Below are positions 21,769 through 31,173 of a stretch of 64,000 nt of DNA, in pieces. The notes under the pieces were generated by a model that did no database searches, was not told where the DNA came from, and was given only the letters and a program-made list of their open reading frames with translations. The stretch spans positions 35,317-99,316 of the forward strand of contig LDOQ01000098.1 of NCBI GenBank assembly GCA_001887945.1. Reading direction: 5' to 3'. This DNA is from Spraguea lophii. Its lineage: Eukaryota; Microsporidia; Spragueidae. The translations under genes were made by a program, and so were the position numbers. Numbering within the stretch: the stretch's first letter is position 1; the number at the start of each line of letters is the position of its first letter.

Positions 21769-22299
21769 TTAATTTTTCATAAAATTTTCATAAACTTTTT
21801 CTACCTCCAACGTCATTCTTGGCCCAATTTCTCTCAACTCATCACCATCAATTTTATAATTTCTAAAAAATATTTTTTTCTCTTTATAAAAGAAGGATAT
21901 TACATTATCAGCTTCTTCAGAAGGTACAAATATCTGTTCCATAATATTTTTTATTTCTTTAATTTCTTCAAAATTGTGATAAAAAACTAAAAATCTATTT
22001 TTTGCAATATTGAATGTACTATTGAGTGCTGACATTGTAATAAAATCCAATATTTTAAATTTTATAGATGCACCATCTACGGATCCTATCCATAATTTAT
22101 CCATTCTTTTAGTGTGTTCAATAAATATTAATCTATTAGATTCATTCATATCCATTACTTCTTGAATATCAGATGGGGATGTTTTTGTATCGTGGGATGT
22201 ATCAATATTACTTTCTGTAATAAGACTTATTTCTTTTATTAGATTTTTTATTGATGGAAAAGATGTTTTTGTTGTAAGACAGAGAATTTTATTGTTCAT
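21769..22299 (-). CDS. BRX1: Brix-domain protein, BRX1-like ribosome biogenesis factor
   Basis: 176 residues. The coding strand has TTACCCTT before the ATG. The Brix pattern is visible in order: RLIFIEHTKRMDKLWIGS and GASIKFKILDFITMSALN, matching the Brx1 run with a small-residue turn, -KF- and HTM-EELN. It closes with FFRNYKIDGDELREIGPRMT, the family's diagnostic EIGPRF box. BRX1 binds pre-60S rRNA in the nucleolus. The protein is far shorter than yeast Brx1 (~290 residues), lacking most of the tail and part of the middle. It starts 31 bp from the divergent gene at 22331. Confidence 0.7.
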   Translation of the reverse strand: MNNKILCLTTKTSFPSIKNLIKEISLITESNIDTSHDTKTSPSDIQEVMDMNESNRLIFIEHTKRMDKLWIGSVDGASIKFKILDFITMSALNSTFNIAKNRFLVFYHNFEEIKEIKNIMEQIFVPSEEADNVISFFYKEKKIFFRNYKIDGDELREIGPRMTLEVEKVYENFMKN

Positions 22300-22330
22300 A
22301 AGGGTAATATACTTTTATTTAATTTTACCC
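22300..22330. promoter_or_regulatory. 31-bp divergent promoter with back-to-back CCC motifs
   Basis: Only 31 bp separate the start codons of the BRX1-like gene (minus) and the 22331 gene (plus). GGG at 22302-22304 is CCC for the minus gene, two bases before its ATG. CCC at 22328-22330 abuts the plus-strand ATG. Both transcripts must therefore have very short leaders or start inside each other's control region. Confidence 0.75.
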
Positions 22331-22942
22331 ATGGAAAAATATAGTGGATTTTCTGATAAATTTTATGGTATTAATCCTTTTCTGCAGCCCCCGAGACAAA
22401 AATTATCTTTTGTATTTCCAATAATTTTTATGAAAAATTTATTTTTCTATATTTTATATCTCATCGGATTTAATACTCTAAGTTATATTATTGATATAAA
22501 AGCTAAAATAAAAAAAGATATGAGAATTATTCTTTCTAACAGTGTTACGTATTTCGATGAAGATATTTTAAAATCTTTATTTCCTGGTCATAAAATATTT
22601 TACAATAAGAAAGATGGATTATTTTCAAATAATGTAAAATCTGAATTAGATTGGAATTCTATCGTTTTTATAGAAGAATGTAGTTCTAATAATAAATGTA
22701 TGATGAGGTTTTATAGAGAATTGGAATGTGATTATATTTGTATTATGAATTATTCTCCTAATTGTATTCATGTGCATGGGAATTATTATAAATTTTTGTT
22801 TTTTCTTTTGGCTTCTAGAAATAAAGTGGAAATAAAAATTTATGAAGCTAAGAGTTCAAGAGAATTTAAAAAATATATAAAAGTAGTGGATTTAGGAAAA
22901 ACCGAAAAAAATAATTTTATGAATTTAATAACAAATGAATAA
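22331..22942 (+). CDS. Divergent PlsC/LPCAT-like acyltransferase, probably inactive
   Basis: The frame opens at a TTG at 22292, but the ATG at 22331 directly follows ACCC, giving 203 residues. A hydrophobic segment at ~35-60 (FMKNLFFYILYLIGF) suggests membrane insertion. It is followed by IILSNSVTYFDEDIL and IVFIEECSSNNKCMMRFYRE. These lie where PlsC-type acyltransferases have N-H-x4-D and the FPEGT(S/C)(S/T)N motif. If the alignment is right, the catalytic His is a Ser and the PEG motif is degraded. It could act as a non-catalytic membrane protein, or the similarity may be fortuitous. Confidence 0.4.
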   Translation: MEKYSGFSDKFYGINPFLQPPRQKLSFVFPIIFMKNLFFYILYLIGFNTLSYIIDIKAKIKKDMRIILSNSVTYFDEDILKSLFPGHKIFYNKKDGLFSNNVKSELDWNSIVFIEECSSNNKCMMRFYRELECDYICIMNYSPNCIHVHGNYYKFLFFLLASRNKVEIKIYEAKSSREFKKYIKVVDLGKTEKNNFMNLITNE

Positions 22943-23013
22943 ATATTAAGTTCAGTATATTTTTAAAAAGTTTAAAATATTGAAATGTATTTATATTTAA
23001 TCAAAACCGTATT

Positions 23014-23555
23014 TCATTTGGAATCTCGGCTTATGAAAATTTTTAAAAATTTTCTTTTTATCGTTTCATCGTCGTCAAATAATTCTAGAATATTTATTTC
23101 ATCTTCTTTAAGACAGAATGTCTGTTTAGTTGGAATATTCACCCATTTTAAAAAATTTTCAGCACTTTTTTTCAATATTTCTTTATCTAATTTTTTCTTG
23201 TAACCATCTGAAAGGGCATTTAAATAATTTACAGCAAAACATCGGGCTTTTATGGCATCATATTCATTAAATCTTTTATAATATTTTTTATAAAATCGAT
23301 TTCTTTTATATCTTTACTCATTTCGAGTATCTCGTTTACCTTTTTTTCGGTGTATTCTAGATCAGTCTGTGCTGCTGTACATATGGATAATATTTGTAAT
23401 TTTATTATATCTTTGTTACCATTTTGATGTCTACCTATCAAATTTTTTACATCCGAAACAATATTATTGAATTCTAAATCATCTTTGAGATCTGTAGAAT
23501 GATATTTTTGATTTGTAGAAAATATAAAATAAAATAACAAATATAAATAAACCAT
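23014..23555 (-). CDS. Putative secreted protein with an apparent -1 frameshift
   Basis: The first part starts at ATG 23555, downstream of AAGCCCATCG on the coding strand. It has a signal peptide (MVYLYLLFYFIFS) and stops at 23250-23252. A second open frame, offset by -1, overlaps it from about 23300 and runs to a TGA at 23014-23016. It has no ATG near its beginning and carries about 90 protein-like residues (for example DGYKKKLDKEILKKSAENFL). The overlap contains A6 at 23284-23289, read as ATA AAA AAT in the first frame. An indel, assembly error or -1 slippage would join them into ~180 residues. No family recognised. Confidence 0.5.
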
Positions 23556-23707
23556 AATTGCGATGGGCTTATCGTAATGTTTCCTTTATTGATTAACTCC
23601 TTATATTACCCGTCAAAAATTTTTTTAAAAAAAAGGGCGAAATTTTAATATGGTTACGTAATAAAACATAAAAAAAGTTATTAAAAACTTTTATAAACAA
23701 CAAAAAC

Positions 23708-23893
23708 ATGATTGATGAGCAAATGGAAAATTTATTAAAAAGAGTAGAAAGAATTGAAAATAATCTTAACACGGTTATAAATATCACAGTAGATGAAATT
23801 AATAGATTGTTAGATAGACAATGTGAAAATACAGAAATAGAAGTTGTAGAAGAATTAAAAATAAGTGAATTTTCAGATACTATGTTTTTCTGA
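23708..23893 (+). CDS. Small coiled-coil hypothetical protein
   Basis: 61 residues. The N-terminal two thirds form one amphipathic helix (EQMENLLKRVERIENNLNTV) and the end is acidic. GGGCG lies ~70 bp upstream, so the start motif is weak. Small helical subunits of kinetochore or Mediator-type complexes look like this, but no specific match is evident. It could be a chance frame; its complementary strand is also open for 64 codons. Confidence 0.4.
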   Translation: MIDEQMENLLKRVERIENNLNTVINITVDEINRLLDRQCENTEIEVVEELKISEFSDTMFF

Positions 23894-23928
23894 AGAAATA
23901 AAATATGTAAATTTTTCGAATATTAATT

Positions 23929-25224
23929 TTATCCTTTATTTTTTATCTTTCTTCTCACAGTTAAGAATAGGGAATGAAATACTATCGCAAGTAAAATGAA
24001 TATGAGTCCGATTAAAAATAATCCTCTAAACTGCGATCCCTTGAAATTAAAATTTGCAAAAGAAAAGCATGTATATGCTGTTGAATAAAAAATAAGATAA
24101 GATAATCCATTATAACATCCATATACCAATCCAGAAACAATGGATTGATTATCTTCTCGACAAAAACTTCGGGCAATTCTAGAAGATGAGTATCCATAAA
24201 ATGCCGACCAAAAAGCTTTCATAATTTCTGAAATATAAAAAGGTATTTCTTGTTTGCTTTTATCCATGTTGGATATATTAGTAAACGTATAAATTCCAGA
24301 TCTAACAGAACCACAAATAAGAGCGAATAAAAACATTAAATCAATATTAAAATATTTTTCTACATATCCACCTCCTAAATATACCAACACCTCAATCACT
24401 GTCCTATAAGCAGTAATTAAATGTCGATTTGCTGCGGAAACGCCCAGATCCATCATATATGCATCTAATGAATCTGATAGAGAACATCTCAAAAATCCAA
24501 ATGCTATCAATGATATACAGAAAACATAAAAAAGTTTTGGAATTCTTGCGAGTTCATTAAATATATTAATTTTTCTTTTGGTGGTTTTTGATGCTACTTC
24601 ATCATTTTTTATTTTCTTAACCTCAAACTGTGGAACTAAGAAATAAATAACTAAAAGAAAAAATGGGATATATACGCCAGAATAACATATTTTTATAAGT
24701 CCTAAATTTCTATTATACGTTTCTTTTTTTAGAACACGTCCTACACAATATCCTACAATATTAGTCATTGCATGTCCAAACGATCCAAATAATCTTATGC
24801 TTCCGAATTTTGATTTCGGAATATCTTGATTATGTAAATAATTCAATGTTAAAGCATCCAATGAAGGAAATATTGCCGAATTGAAAGTTATATTAAATAC
24901 TTGGGCCACGAATATAAAAATGTAGAAAAGAGTTGATCTTGGTTCAAATATACGTTTAAGATTTGCCATTAGAACAAAAGATAAATAATATCCGAATACT
25001 GATAATGTGATTATAGCTCTATGATTATGACGTTTATCTGAAATTCTTGTCCAATAAAAAGCACTAAAGAATCTAAAGCCTTGTAATAATTGTAACAGAA
25101 AAGTTTGTCTGTATTCAAGTTTTGCATCTACTTTAAGTATTGAGATCAATTGGCCATGGAATGTATATGCTATAAGATATACTACAAGATATAATAAACA
25201 CAATCCGATGAAATATTTATTCAT
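23929..25224 (-). CDS. Major facilitator superfamily transporter
   Basis: 431 residues; the coding strand has ATCCCTTCCA before the ATG. About 10-12 hydrophobic spans are visible. The loop after the second span (WTRISDKRHNHRAII) matches the MFS G-x3-D-(R/K)-x-G-(R/K) region in degenerate form. A charged central loop (VKKIKNDEVASKTTKRK) separates two halves. The layout resembles the MFS_1-like / nucleoside-H+ symporter group. The parasite relies on importing metabolites, so a nutrient importer is plausible, but the substrate cannot be read from sequence. It ends in a Lys-rich tail. Confidence 0.8.
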   Translation of the reverse strand: MNKYFIGLCLLYLVVYLIAYTFHGQLISILKVDAKLEYRQTFLLQLLQGFRFFSAFYWTRISDKRHNHRAIITLSVFGYYLSFVLMANLKRIFEPRSTLFYIFIFVAQVFNITFNSAIFPSLDALTLNYLHNQDIPKSKFGSIRLFGSFGHAMTNIVGYCVGRVLKKETYNRNLGLIKICYSGVYIPFFLLVIYFLVPQFEVKKIKNDEVASKTTKRKINIFNELARIPKLFYVFCISLIAFGFLRCSLSDSLDAYMMDLGVSAANRHLITAYRTVIEVLVYLGGGYVEKYFNIDLMFLFALICGSVRSGIYTFTNISNMDKSKQEIPFYISEIMKAFWSAFYGYSSSRIARSFCREDNQSIVSGLVYGCYNGLSYLIFYSTAYTCFSFANFNFKGSQFRGLFLIGLIFILLAIVFHSLFLTVRRKIKNKG

Positions 25225-26461
25225 TGGAAGGGATAAAAGTATAATAAAAATAAAAAATATAAAAATACAAAAGGAGATCCAAATATTATATTTTTAAAAA
25301 TGTCAAATAATAGAAAAAAATCGAAATATTTTTTTTATATTATAATATTTGTTTATTGGTTAAATCATATTCCTTCTAGAATAAAGGGAAAAATATAAAA
25401 GGAGTTTTCAAATAAAATTTGATTCATTTTTTTCAATGTCTTTTTTAATGTTTCATAATAATATCTAAGGATTTTATTTTATTTAATACAAAATATAAAA
25501 TATTTGTTTTTTTCTTCATAATTTTTTTTATTTTCTGAATTTTGATTTCTTTAAAATTATTTATATTGTAAAAATAAACAAGCATTTAAACATAGATAAC
25601 CATTATAATATAACTCATTCAAAAGAATTAAATATTTTATTTATATTTCTAAGTATTATTTTTCTTTGTGATAAATAATAATGATTAAATCCTACATCAT
25701 AAGCATTTTTAAAAATGTATAAATTAAATTAACAATGTTGTAATTACAGAACAAATATTATTTATTTTTAAAATAAAAAATAATTTTAATAGAAAATATT
25801 GATTTAATACAATTTTTGATTATAATAAAAAATTATATTTATTTTTCATAATCCATTATTTCAATAAAGGATGCAACAAAATGGTTGTCTGGTTTAAATT
25901 GTTTTTGAATTAAAAGAATTGATCCTCTTTTGCTATAAGGAATAAAAAATAATGAGAGAAAAAAGATGAAGGAAATAATATATAATCATAGATGTAATGC
26001 CTTTAAACATCTTAAAAAATGCCATTGAAAAATTAAATATTAATTATTTGCTCATATTTTTTAATACATTTCTCTCATTGTAAATGGTATCGAATTTAAT
26101 CAGAATCTTTTTGTATCAGAAGAGGAGAAACATTTTCATACTTATACCACTTTAATCAAGAACTTTTAAAATTCATGCACGTTTGTCGTAAAACATATAT
26201 ATTATGTTCTCATCATTATTTCATTGTTGATTATAACAGTTTTTTGCAATTCCGAGAAAGTACCATGCATTAACTTTTTTGATTTATCATGAAGAAAATT
26301 AAGCAATTCAAATGACGGAGAAATGGATATGATGTGTATTCTAAATAAGACCATAACTTTTTAGGAACAAGTCAATATAAGATCTATACAATGATAGTAA
26401 TATATAATTTCTATAAATAAAAAATATTCTTTTAATTTTAAAATTCTGAAATTTTTGAGCC
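25225..26461. other. Long AT-rich spacer
   Basis: 1.2 kb with no gene, RNA or repeat I can support. Short minus-strand frames near 26400 overlap the TRM8 start and are shadows. Confidence 0.55.
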
Positions 26462-27088
26462 ATGGAAAAACCACGTAAAAAAGATTATCGTCAAAGAGCA
26501 CATGCAAATCCATTTGGTGATAAAGAAATGTTCTATCCACCATCACCCTATACATTTGATTGGACAAAATATTTTCCTACAAACGAACCACCAAAATATT
26601 TAGATATTGGTTGTGGATATGGAAAATTTCTTATTGCAAGATCTCATGAGGCAAGATCTATGGGAATTGAAATTAGAAAAAAAGTAGTAGCATACGTTGA
26701 AAAAATAAAAAATGATAATTGTTGTGTAGTACGTACAAACTGTTTTTTCTTTCTTCCTAATTTCTTTAAAGAAAATAGTTTAGAAAAAATATTCATATTA
26801 TTTCCTGATCCACATTTTAAAAAAAGAAAATATAAAGCACGTGTGGTTTCTAAAGGGATGATACAAATATACAGATATATTTTACAAAATAAAGGTAGAT
26901 TATATATATCAACAGATGTAAAAGAATTATTTGATGATATGAAAACAAAGATAGAGGAATTTAAAGAATTTAAAGAAGTAGATGATGTTTTAAGAGATGA
27001 AATAGAAAATAATACAGATGAAGCAAATAGAGCAGGTAAAAAAGCAGGAAAGGTATTTTCAGCAATATTTGAATTAAACGACAAGTAA
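26462..27088 (+). CDS. TRM8: tRNA (guanine-N7-)-methyltransferase, TrmB/Trm8 family
   Basis: 208 residues. It transfers methyl from S-adenosylmethionine to N7 of G46 in tRNAs. The N-terminal KKDYRQRAHANPFGDKEMFY segment is typical of the eukaryotic enzyme. The SAM-binding motif YLDIGCGYGKF lies at 46-56, the catalytic/tRNA-binding FPDPHFKKRKYKARVV at 114-129, and STDVKELFDDM near 160. In yeast Trm8 works with the WD-repeat protein Trm82; no partner gene lies in this window. The length is slightly below yeast Trm8. GAGCC precedes the ATG. Confidence 0.93.
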   Translation: MEKPRKKDYRQRAHANPFGDKEMFYPPSPYTFDWTKYFPTNEPPKYLDIGCGYGKFLIARSHEARSMGIEIRKKVVAYVEKIKNDNCCVVRTNCFFFLPNFFKENSLEKIFILFPDPHFKKRKYKARVVSKGMIQIYRYILQNKGRLYISTDVKELFDDMKTKIEEFKEFKEVDDVLRDEIENNTDEANRAGKKAGKVFSAIFELNDK

Positions 27089-27550
27089 TTTTAAAAAATA
27101 AATATTTTACAGATTCAATTTATTTTCCATTTAGCTTAAAATAATATATAAACGATTCTAAATATCTTATTATTCGCTATTGTAATGGTATTGTATTACG
27201 ACAACCATATAACCAGTTAAATATCATTAACAAGAGTTATTGGCCTAGATTATTTAAGGATGAAATTGGTTAATTGAGAGTATTTCTACAAGATGAATAA
27301 AGAATAAGCATGACAAATGAAAGAAAGGTAGAGGAAAGAAATAGAAGTTATTTTAAATCGTATAGAAATAACAATTATATTTATTTATCTAAAAAATAGG
27401 ATTTAAATGTATCTTTTATAAATATTTATTTTGTTATCAATCACGTGTAATAAACTTAAAAACTCAATATTTATTAAATACATCCTCTATAAAATTTATT
27501 AAATAATTTTATATGACATTTTAATTCTTGAAAAAAATAATAGAAATCCA
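27089..27550. other. Intergenic spacer
   Basis: 460 bp of AT-rich DNA in which I see no gene or recognisable repeat. Confidence 0.5.
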
Positions 27551-28588
27551 ATGAAAGTAAACTTTGATATTCTTTTTATAAAAAATAAAAAAACAACACC
27601 TTCAATGAAAAAACAAATTCTCAAGCTTTTAACCACAACATATAAAATACCTCTTTCATCATGTGCACTTAATTACCTATCATCTACCTTTTATTCTTAT
27701 ACTACTTTAGAATTATTTATAGAAGAAAATATAGATTTTTTACGTACGAAAAAACCTCTAAAGAAAGAGGATATAATTGAATGTGAAAAACTACAAAAAA
27801 ATATTTTGTATGAATATGAAATACTTAAATATACAGAATCCAATCTTTTAGAAAGATACAATTTTTTTAAAAATAAAATATCTGCTACTATTATAGGAGT
27901 TTTGATTTTTGAAGAAAATAGATATTTTTTAGAAACAGAAGAAAATAAGATAGAATTGAGATTGGAGATAGATCAGGATATTTATTTGGAAGATAATATA
28001 TTTATAGGGTGTAATGGTGTTTATGAAGATAAGTTATTTGTTGTAAATGAAATTGTTTTACCTCAATTGGATTCAAGAGGGAAAAATAATAAATTACAAA
28101 ATAAAAATGCGAAAATAATAATTGTACATGAAAAACATAAAGATAAAATAAATATGGTAGATTTTGATATAAAGATTATTTTAAATGATATATCTAAAAG
28201 TAACTTTTATTCTGCATGTAAAAAAGAAAAAGATTTCATTTACCTTAGTTCTCTGCCTTTTAAAAATCTGCCATATAAAAATTCTATGCTTGTGAATTTA
28301 TACTCTTCAGAGATTTTTATTTCTTTGGATACTTTTAAATCTAAAGGAATATTTTGGGGTGAGAATGTATATCATTCATACATAAAAACTATATTATCGC
28401 AATATATTACAAATACTAATATACAATCACCCGTATTAAATCATGTACCTGATATCTTTGTAACAACTGGTAAAGTATCTTTTGTTACAAATGTTGAAAA
28501 TAGGATATTTGTAAGTATTGCAGAAGAAGAAAATAAATTTTTAGAAATTAATTCTCTAGAAAAGATCTGCGAAATAAAAAATTTTTAA
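27551..28588 (+). CDS. DPB2: DNA polymerase epsilon subunit B (Dpb2/POLE2), reduced
   Basis: 345 residues. The N-terminal ~75 residues match the small helical domain of POLE2 (QILKLLTTTYKIPLSSCALN). An OB-fold-like stretch follows (ATIIGVLIFEENRYFLETEE to FVVNEIVLPQL). The C-terminal part is an inactive calpeptin/phosphoesterase-like region ending in HVPDIFVTTGKVSFVTNVEN. The B subunit scaffolds the replicative polymerase and links it to the CMG helicase. The human protein has ~530 residues, so large parts are reduced. The end lies 10 bp from the stop of the convergent gene at 28599. Confidence 0.65.
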   Translation: MKVNFDILFIKNKKTTPSMKKQILKLLTTTYKIPLSSCALNYLSSTFYSYTTLELFIEENIDFLRTKKPLKKEDIIECEKLQKNILYEYEILKYTESNLLERYNFFKNKISATIIGVLIFEENRYFLETEENKIELRLEIDQDIYLEDNIFIGCNGVYEDKLFVVNEIVLPQLDSRGKNNKLQNKNAKIIIVHEKHKDKINMVDFDIKIILNDISKSNFYSACKKEKDFIYLSSLPFKNLPYKNSMLVNLYSSEIFISLDTFKSKGIFWGENVYHSYIKTILSQYITNTNIQSPVLNHVPDIFVTTGKVSFVTNVENRIFVSIAEEENKFLEINSLEKICEIKNF

Positions 28589-28598
28589 AAATGGAACT

Positions 28599-28922
28599 TT
28601 AATTTTTTTGGTCTATTAGATAATCTGAATGTACTTCTTCTTCATCTATTGATTCTTCATCTGTGCAACTATCATCAAGGATTTTCAGAAGTTCTTTTGC
28701 ATTCATATCTTCATAACTTTTTTCTTTTTTTATTTTTGTAGATTTTTTTGATATACTAAGAGATTTAAGATTTCTTTCAGCTTGTTCAAGCACCATTCCA
28801 TTTAATTCTGATAATTGAACTAAAATTTGTTCAGCTTCAAATCCTTCAATATAAATACCTTTGGTAATATTGTAGCGTTTAGCCAAAATATCGTATAAAT
28901 TTAATAGCTCTTCTGTTTTCAT
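28599..28922 (-). CDS. Small hypothetical protein
   Basis: The frame opens at a non-ATG codon at 28934; the first ATG is at 28922, preceded on the coding strand by GGGGGTACCA. That gives 107 residues. The first ~60 look helical (TEELLNLYDILAKRYNITKG, then AEQILVQLSELNGMVLEQAE). The rest is Lys- and Ser-rich with an acidic end (DEESIDEEEVHSD). No signal peptide. I do not recognise the family; it is soluble and possibly nuclear. Confidence 0.6.
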   Translation of the reverse strand: MKTEELLNLYDILAKRYNITKGIYIEGFEAEQILVQLSELNGMVLEQAERNLKSLSISKKSTKIKKEKSYEDMNAKELLKILDDSCTDEESIDEEEVHSDYLIDQKN

Positions 28923-29423
28923 TGGTACCCCCAAAAAGAAAAAAAAAGATTAAAAATCTTTAATTTTTAAAAGGTAAATTAAAAAAAAACTATTTTTATA
29001 TTTTTATTTATTAAATTAATTAAACATTTTTATTCTTCTTTTTTCTCTAATAATATAAAATTTTTTATTATGTCAACGAAAAGAGTCGAAAAAAGCCGGG
29101 AAAATATAAAAAATACCAAATGTGGAAATTTATGGTAAAAACAATAACATAAGTATTTTCATTTCTTATTAATATTTTTTTCAATAATAAATGAGACAAG
29201 AATAAAAAAAAATAAAGCTTTCATTTACAAAACATATTATTCCTAATAAGGATTATTTTTTAAAACTATGAATATTTCTATTTTTGAATAATTGCCTTTA
29301 AAAGACATAAATAAGCTAACATAAAAAATACTTAATTTGGAGCCTCTCTGGAATTTATGGTAATTTATTAAAGTAATCACAAATTTCTTATTTTCTAAAT
29401 TTCTAATATTAAATAATGAGAAT

Positions 29424-29912
29424 CGTCCCGCTTGGCTCAGTGGTCATATGGGGTGATAACCAAATCCCGAGCCTAATGGGTTCGAATCCCTCATCCAGAT
29501 GAATTTTCGAAACAAAAAATAATAATAATAAGAGGCGGAAGAGAAGAAAAGGATTGTTGAGTGGGTTAGGATTCGATAATGCAATATAACTGTGTCATGT
29601 ATGACGACCTGTTACTAGATTAAAATAATGTTTAGTTAGTCTAGTTGCAATCCCTATATTGATGTGTGACTCAGCTAATACTATGCAACGAAAGAGACTG
29701 ATAATCTCAAAAAACTAGGAGGGGCGGCGAAGTGTACCATACGCAAAATCCTAACACTCCGGATCATAAGACAAGATGAGATTAATGCATATATGTAGCG
29801 AAACCAGTTAGTACAAGCTTAAATGTGTTTGAGGAATCGAAGGTTATAAGCCATGGTAGGCCGCAACAGGGCAGGAAGCTTTGATAAATAAAAGTTTCAT
29901 TAATAAAAAAAC
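29424..29912 (+). mobile_element. Complete tRNA-headed SINE (copy A)
   Basis: About 490 bp. The 5' head is tRNA-like: A box TGGCTCAGTGG at 29433-29443 and B box GGTTCGAATCC at 29479-29489. A short AAT-repeat linker and a ~370-bp body much less AT-rich than its surroundings follow. The body ends ATAAATAAAAGTTTCATT plus an A-rich tail. It is flanked by GAGAAT at 29418-29423 and 29913-29918, a likely target-site duplication. There is no coding capacity; movement would need reverse transcriptase in trans. Its internal Pol III promoter could drive transcription. Confidence 0.85.
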
Positions 29913-29918
29913 GAGAAT

Positions 29919-30361
29919 TAAGTTACATATGGCATTATATTTTTATAAGAAAAGAATCTAAATTTTTCAATATTACTTTTTTTAATATAAGAGAATTTAT
30001 TTATGATACTTTTTACTTTTTTTTACATATATTACTTTTTATTCACTGATATATCAAACAATTACTTTGAAAAATATTTTTTTATAAAATAACTTTGATT
30101 GAAAATACAATCTGTTATATTTCAACAAAGATCAAATATAATATAATAATTCAATGATAGTGATAAATATTTTTATAAGCTACTTTACCAATAAATTAAA
30201 AAAGATATATTTTAAAAATATTAAATTTTATTATTAATTTTATGTTGTTTTTCATATTCCTGTTATTAACTTATTTTGATATTTAATTTTATTTTTTTAC
30301 GTTTATTTCTTATAAAACTATTTTTTTTAATTTTTTCTTTTCGTATTTTTTTTACCCTCTT
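29919..30361. other. Intergenic spacer
   Basis: 440 bp between the SINE and the uL2 gene. I see nothing except the T-rich, ACCC-containing promoter just before 30362. Confidence 0.5.
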
Positions 30362-31102
30362 ATGGGTAAAGTTATCAGAACATTAAGATTACAAAAAGAA
30401 CATTGGAAAAGAAAACATCACAAATCCAAAGGAATAGTTGGATTCCCAACACTTAAGAATTGTGAAGCAACTGTTGAAAAGATAGTTCACGAGAGTGGAA
30501 GACCAGCACCTCTTGCAATCATAAATTATAAAAAAGAAGAAAAGAACACTAAAGGATTATTAGTGGCAATTGAAGGAATTTATGAAGGTCAGAAAATACA
30601 AATTGGAGAAAATGCATCTTTGGAATTAGGAAATGTTTGTCCAATTAAAGAAATACCTGAAGGTTCATTGGTATCTATGGTTGAGAAAAAACCAAAGGAT
30701 GGTGGAAAATATGTCAAAAGTCCTGGTTGTTATGCAACAATAGTATATCATAACAAATTAACTAACCAGACAACCATAAAATTACCATCTGGTGAAAGAG
30801 TAAGAGTTACAGGAGAATCAAGAGCCCTTCTTGGAATAATTGCCGGAGGAGGAAAAGATGATAAACCATTACTTAAAGCAGTAAATGCTTACTACAAGTA
30901 TAAAACCAAAGGAAAACCATGGCCAAGAGTTAGAGGTGTTGCAATGAACCCAGTAGATCACCCACATGGTGGTGGTAACCATCAACACGTTGGTCACCCA
31001 ACCACAGTTTCTAGAAATGCACCAGTCAATGGAAGAGTTGGTTTGGTAGCTGCAAGAAGAACTGGAAGAAAGAAAGGAAGTAGAAAAATTACTGTTAATT
31101 AA
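30362..31102 (+). CDS. RPL2: 60S ribosomal protein uL2 (L8/Rpl2)
   Basis: 246 residues, about the usual length of eukaryotic uL2. The N-terminal MGKVIRTLRLQKEHWKRKHH, central SH3-like region, and the peptidyl-transferase-near loop PVDHPHGGGNHQHVGHPTT with its conserved histidine are all present. It ends in a basic tail (ARRTGRKKGSRK). uL2 binds 23S-like rRNA and is needed for subunit joining and peptidyl-transferase integrity. ACCCTCTT precedes the ATG. A GTAAAG directly after ATG-GG is coding here, since the frame continues with conserved residues. Confidence 0.98.
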   Translation: MGKVIRTLRLQKEHWKRKHHKSKGIVGFPTLKNCEATVEKIVHESGRPAPLAIINYKKEEKNTKGLLVAIEGIYEGQKIQIGENASLELGNVCPIKEIPEGSLVSMVEKKPKDGGKYVKSPGCYATIVYHNKLTNQTTIKLPSGERVRVTGESRALLGIIAGGGKDDKPLLKAVNAYYKYKTKGKPWPRVRGVAMNPVDHPHGGGNHQHVGHPTTVSRNAPVNGRVGLVAARRTGRKKGSRKITVN

Positions 31103-31173
31103 ATAGTAATTTAAAAAATATTTTTATAAAAAAACGTTTTTATTATTTTTATAGACAATTTAACCCTTTAACC

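Noticed and set aside
22985..23203. Plus-strand 72-codon frame
   Set aside because: It is antisense to the second, -1 offset frame of the minus-strand secreted protein, which has better protein-like composition.
29424..29505. Candidate functional tRNA gene
   Set aside because: A and B boxes are present, but the anticodon arm and acceptor stem do not fold, and the sequence is the 5' head of a SINE.
30362..30370. Possible intron beginning GTAAAG just after ATGG in the uL2 gene
   Set aside because: The frame continues with conserved uL2 residues directly after the ATG, so the sequence is coding.
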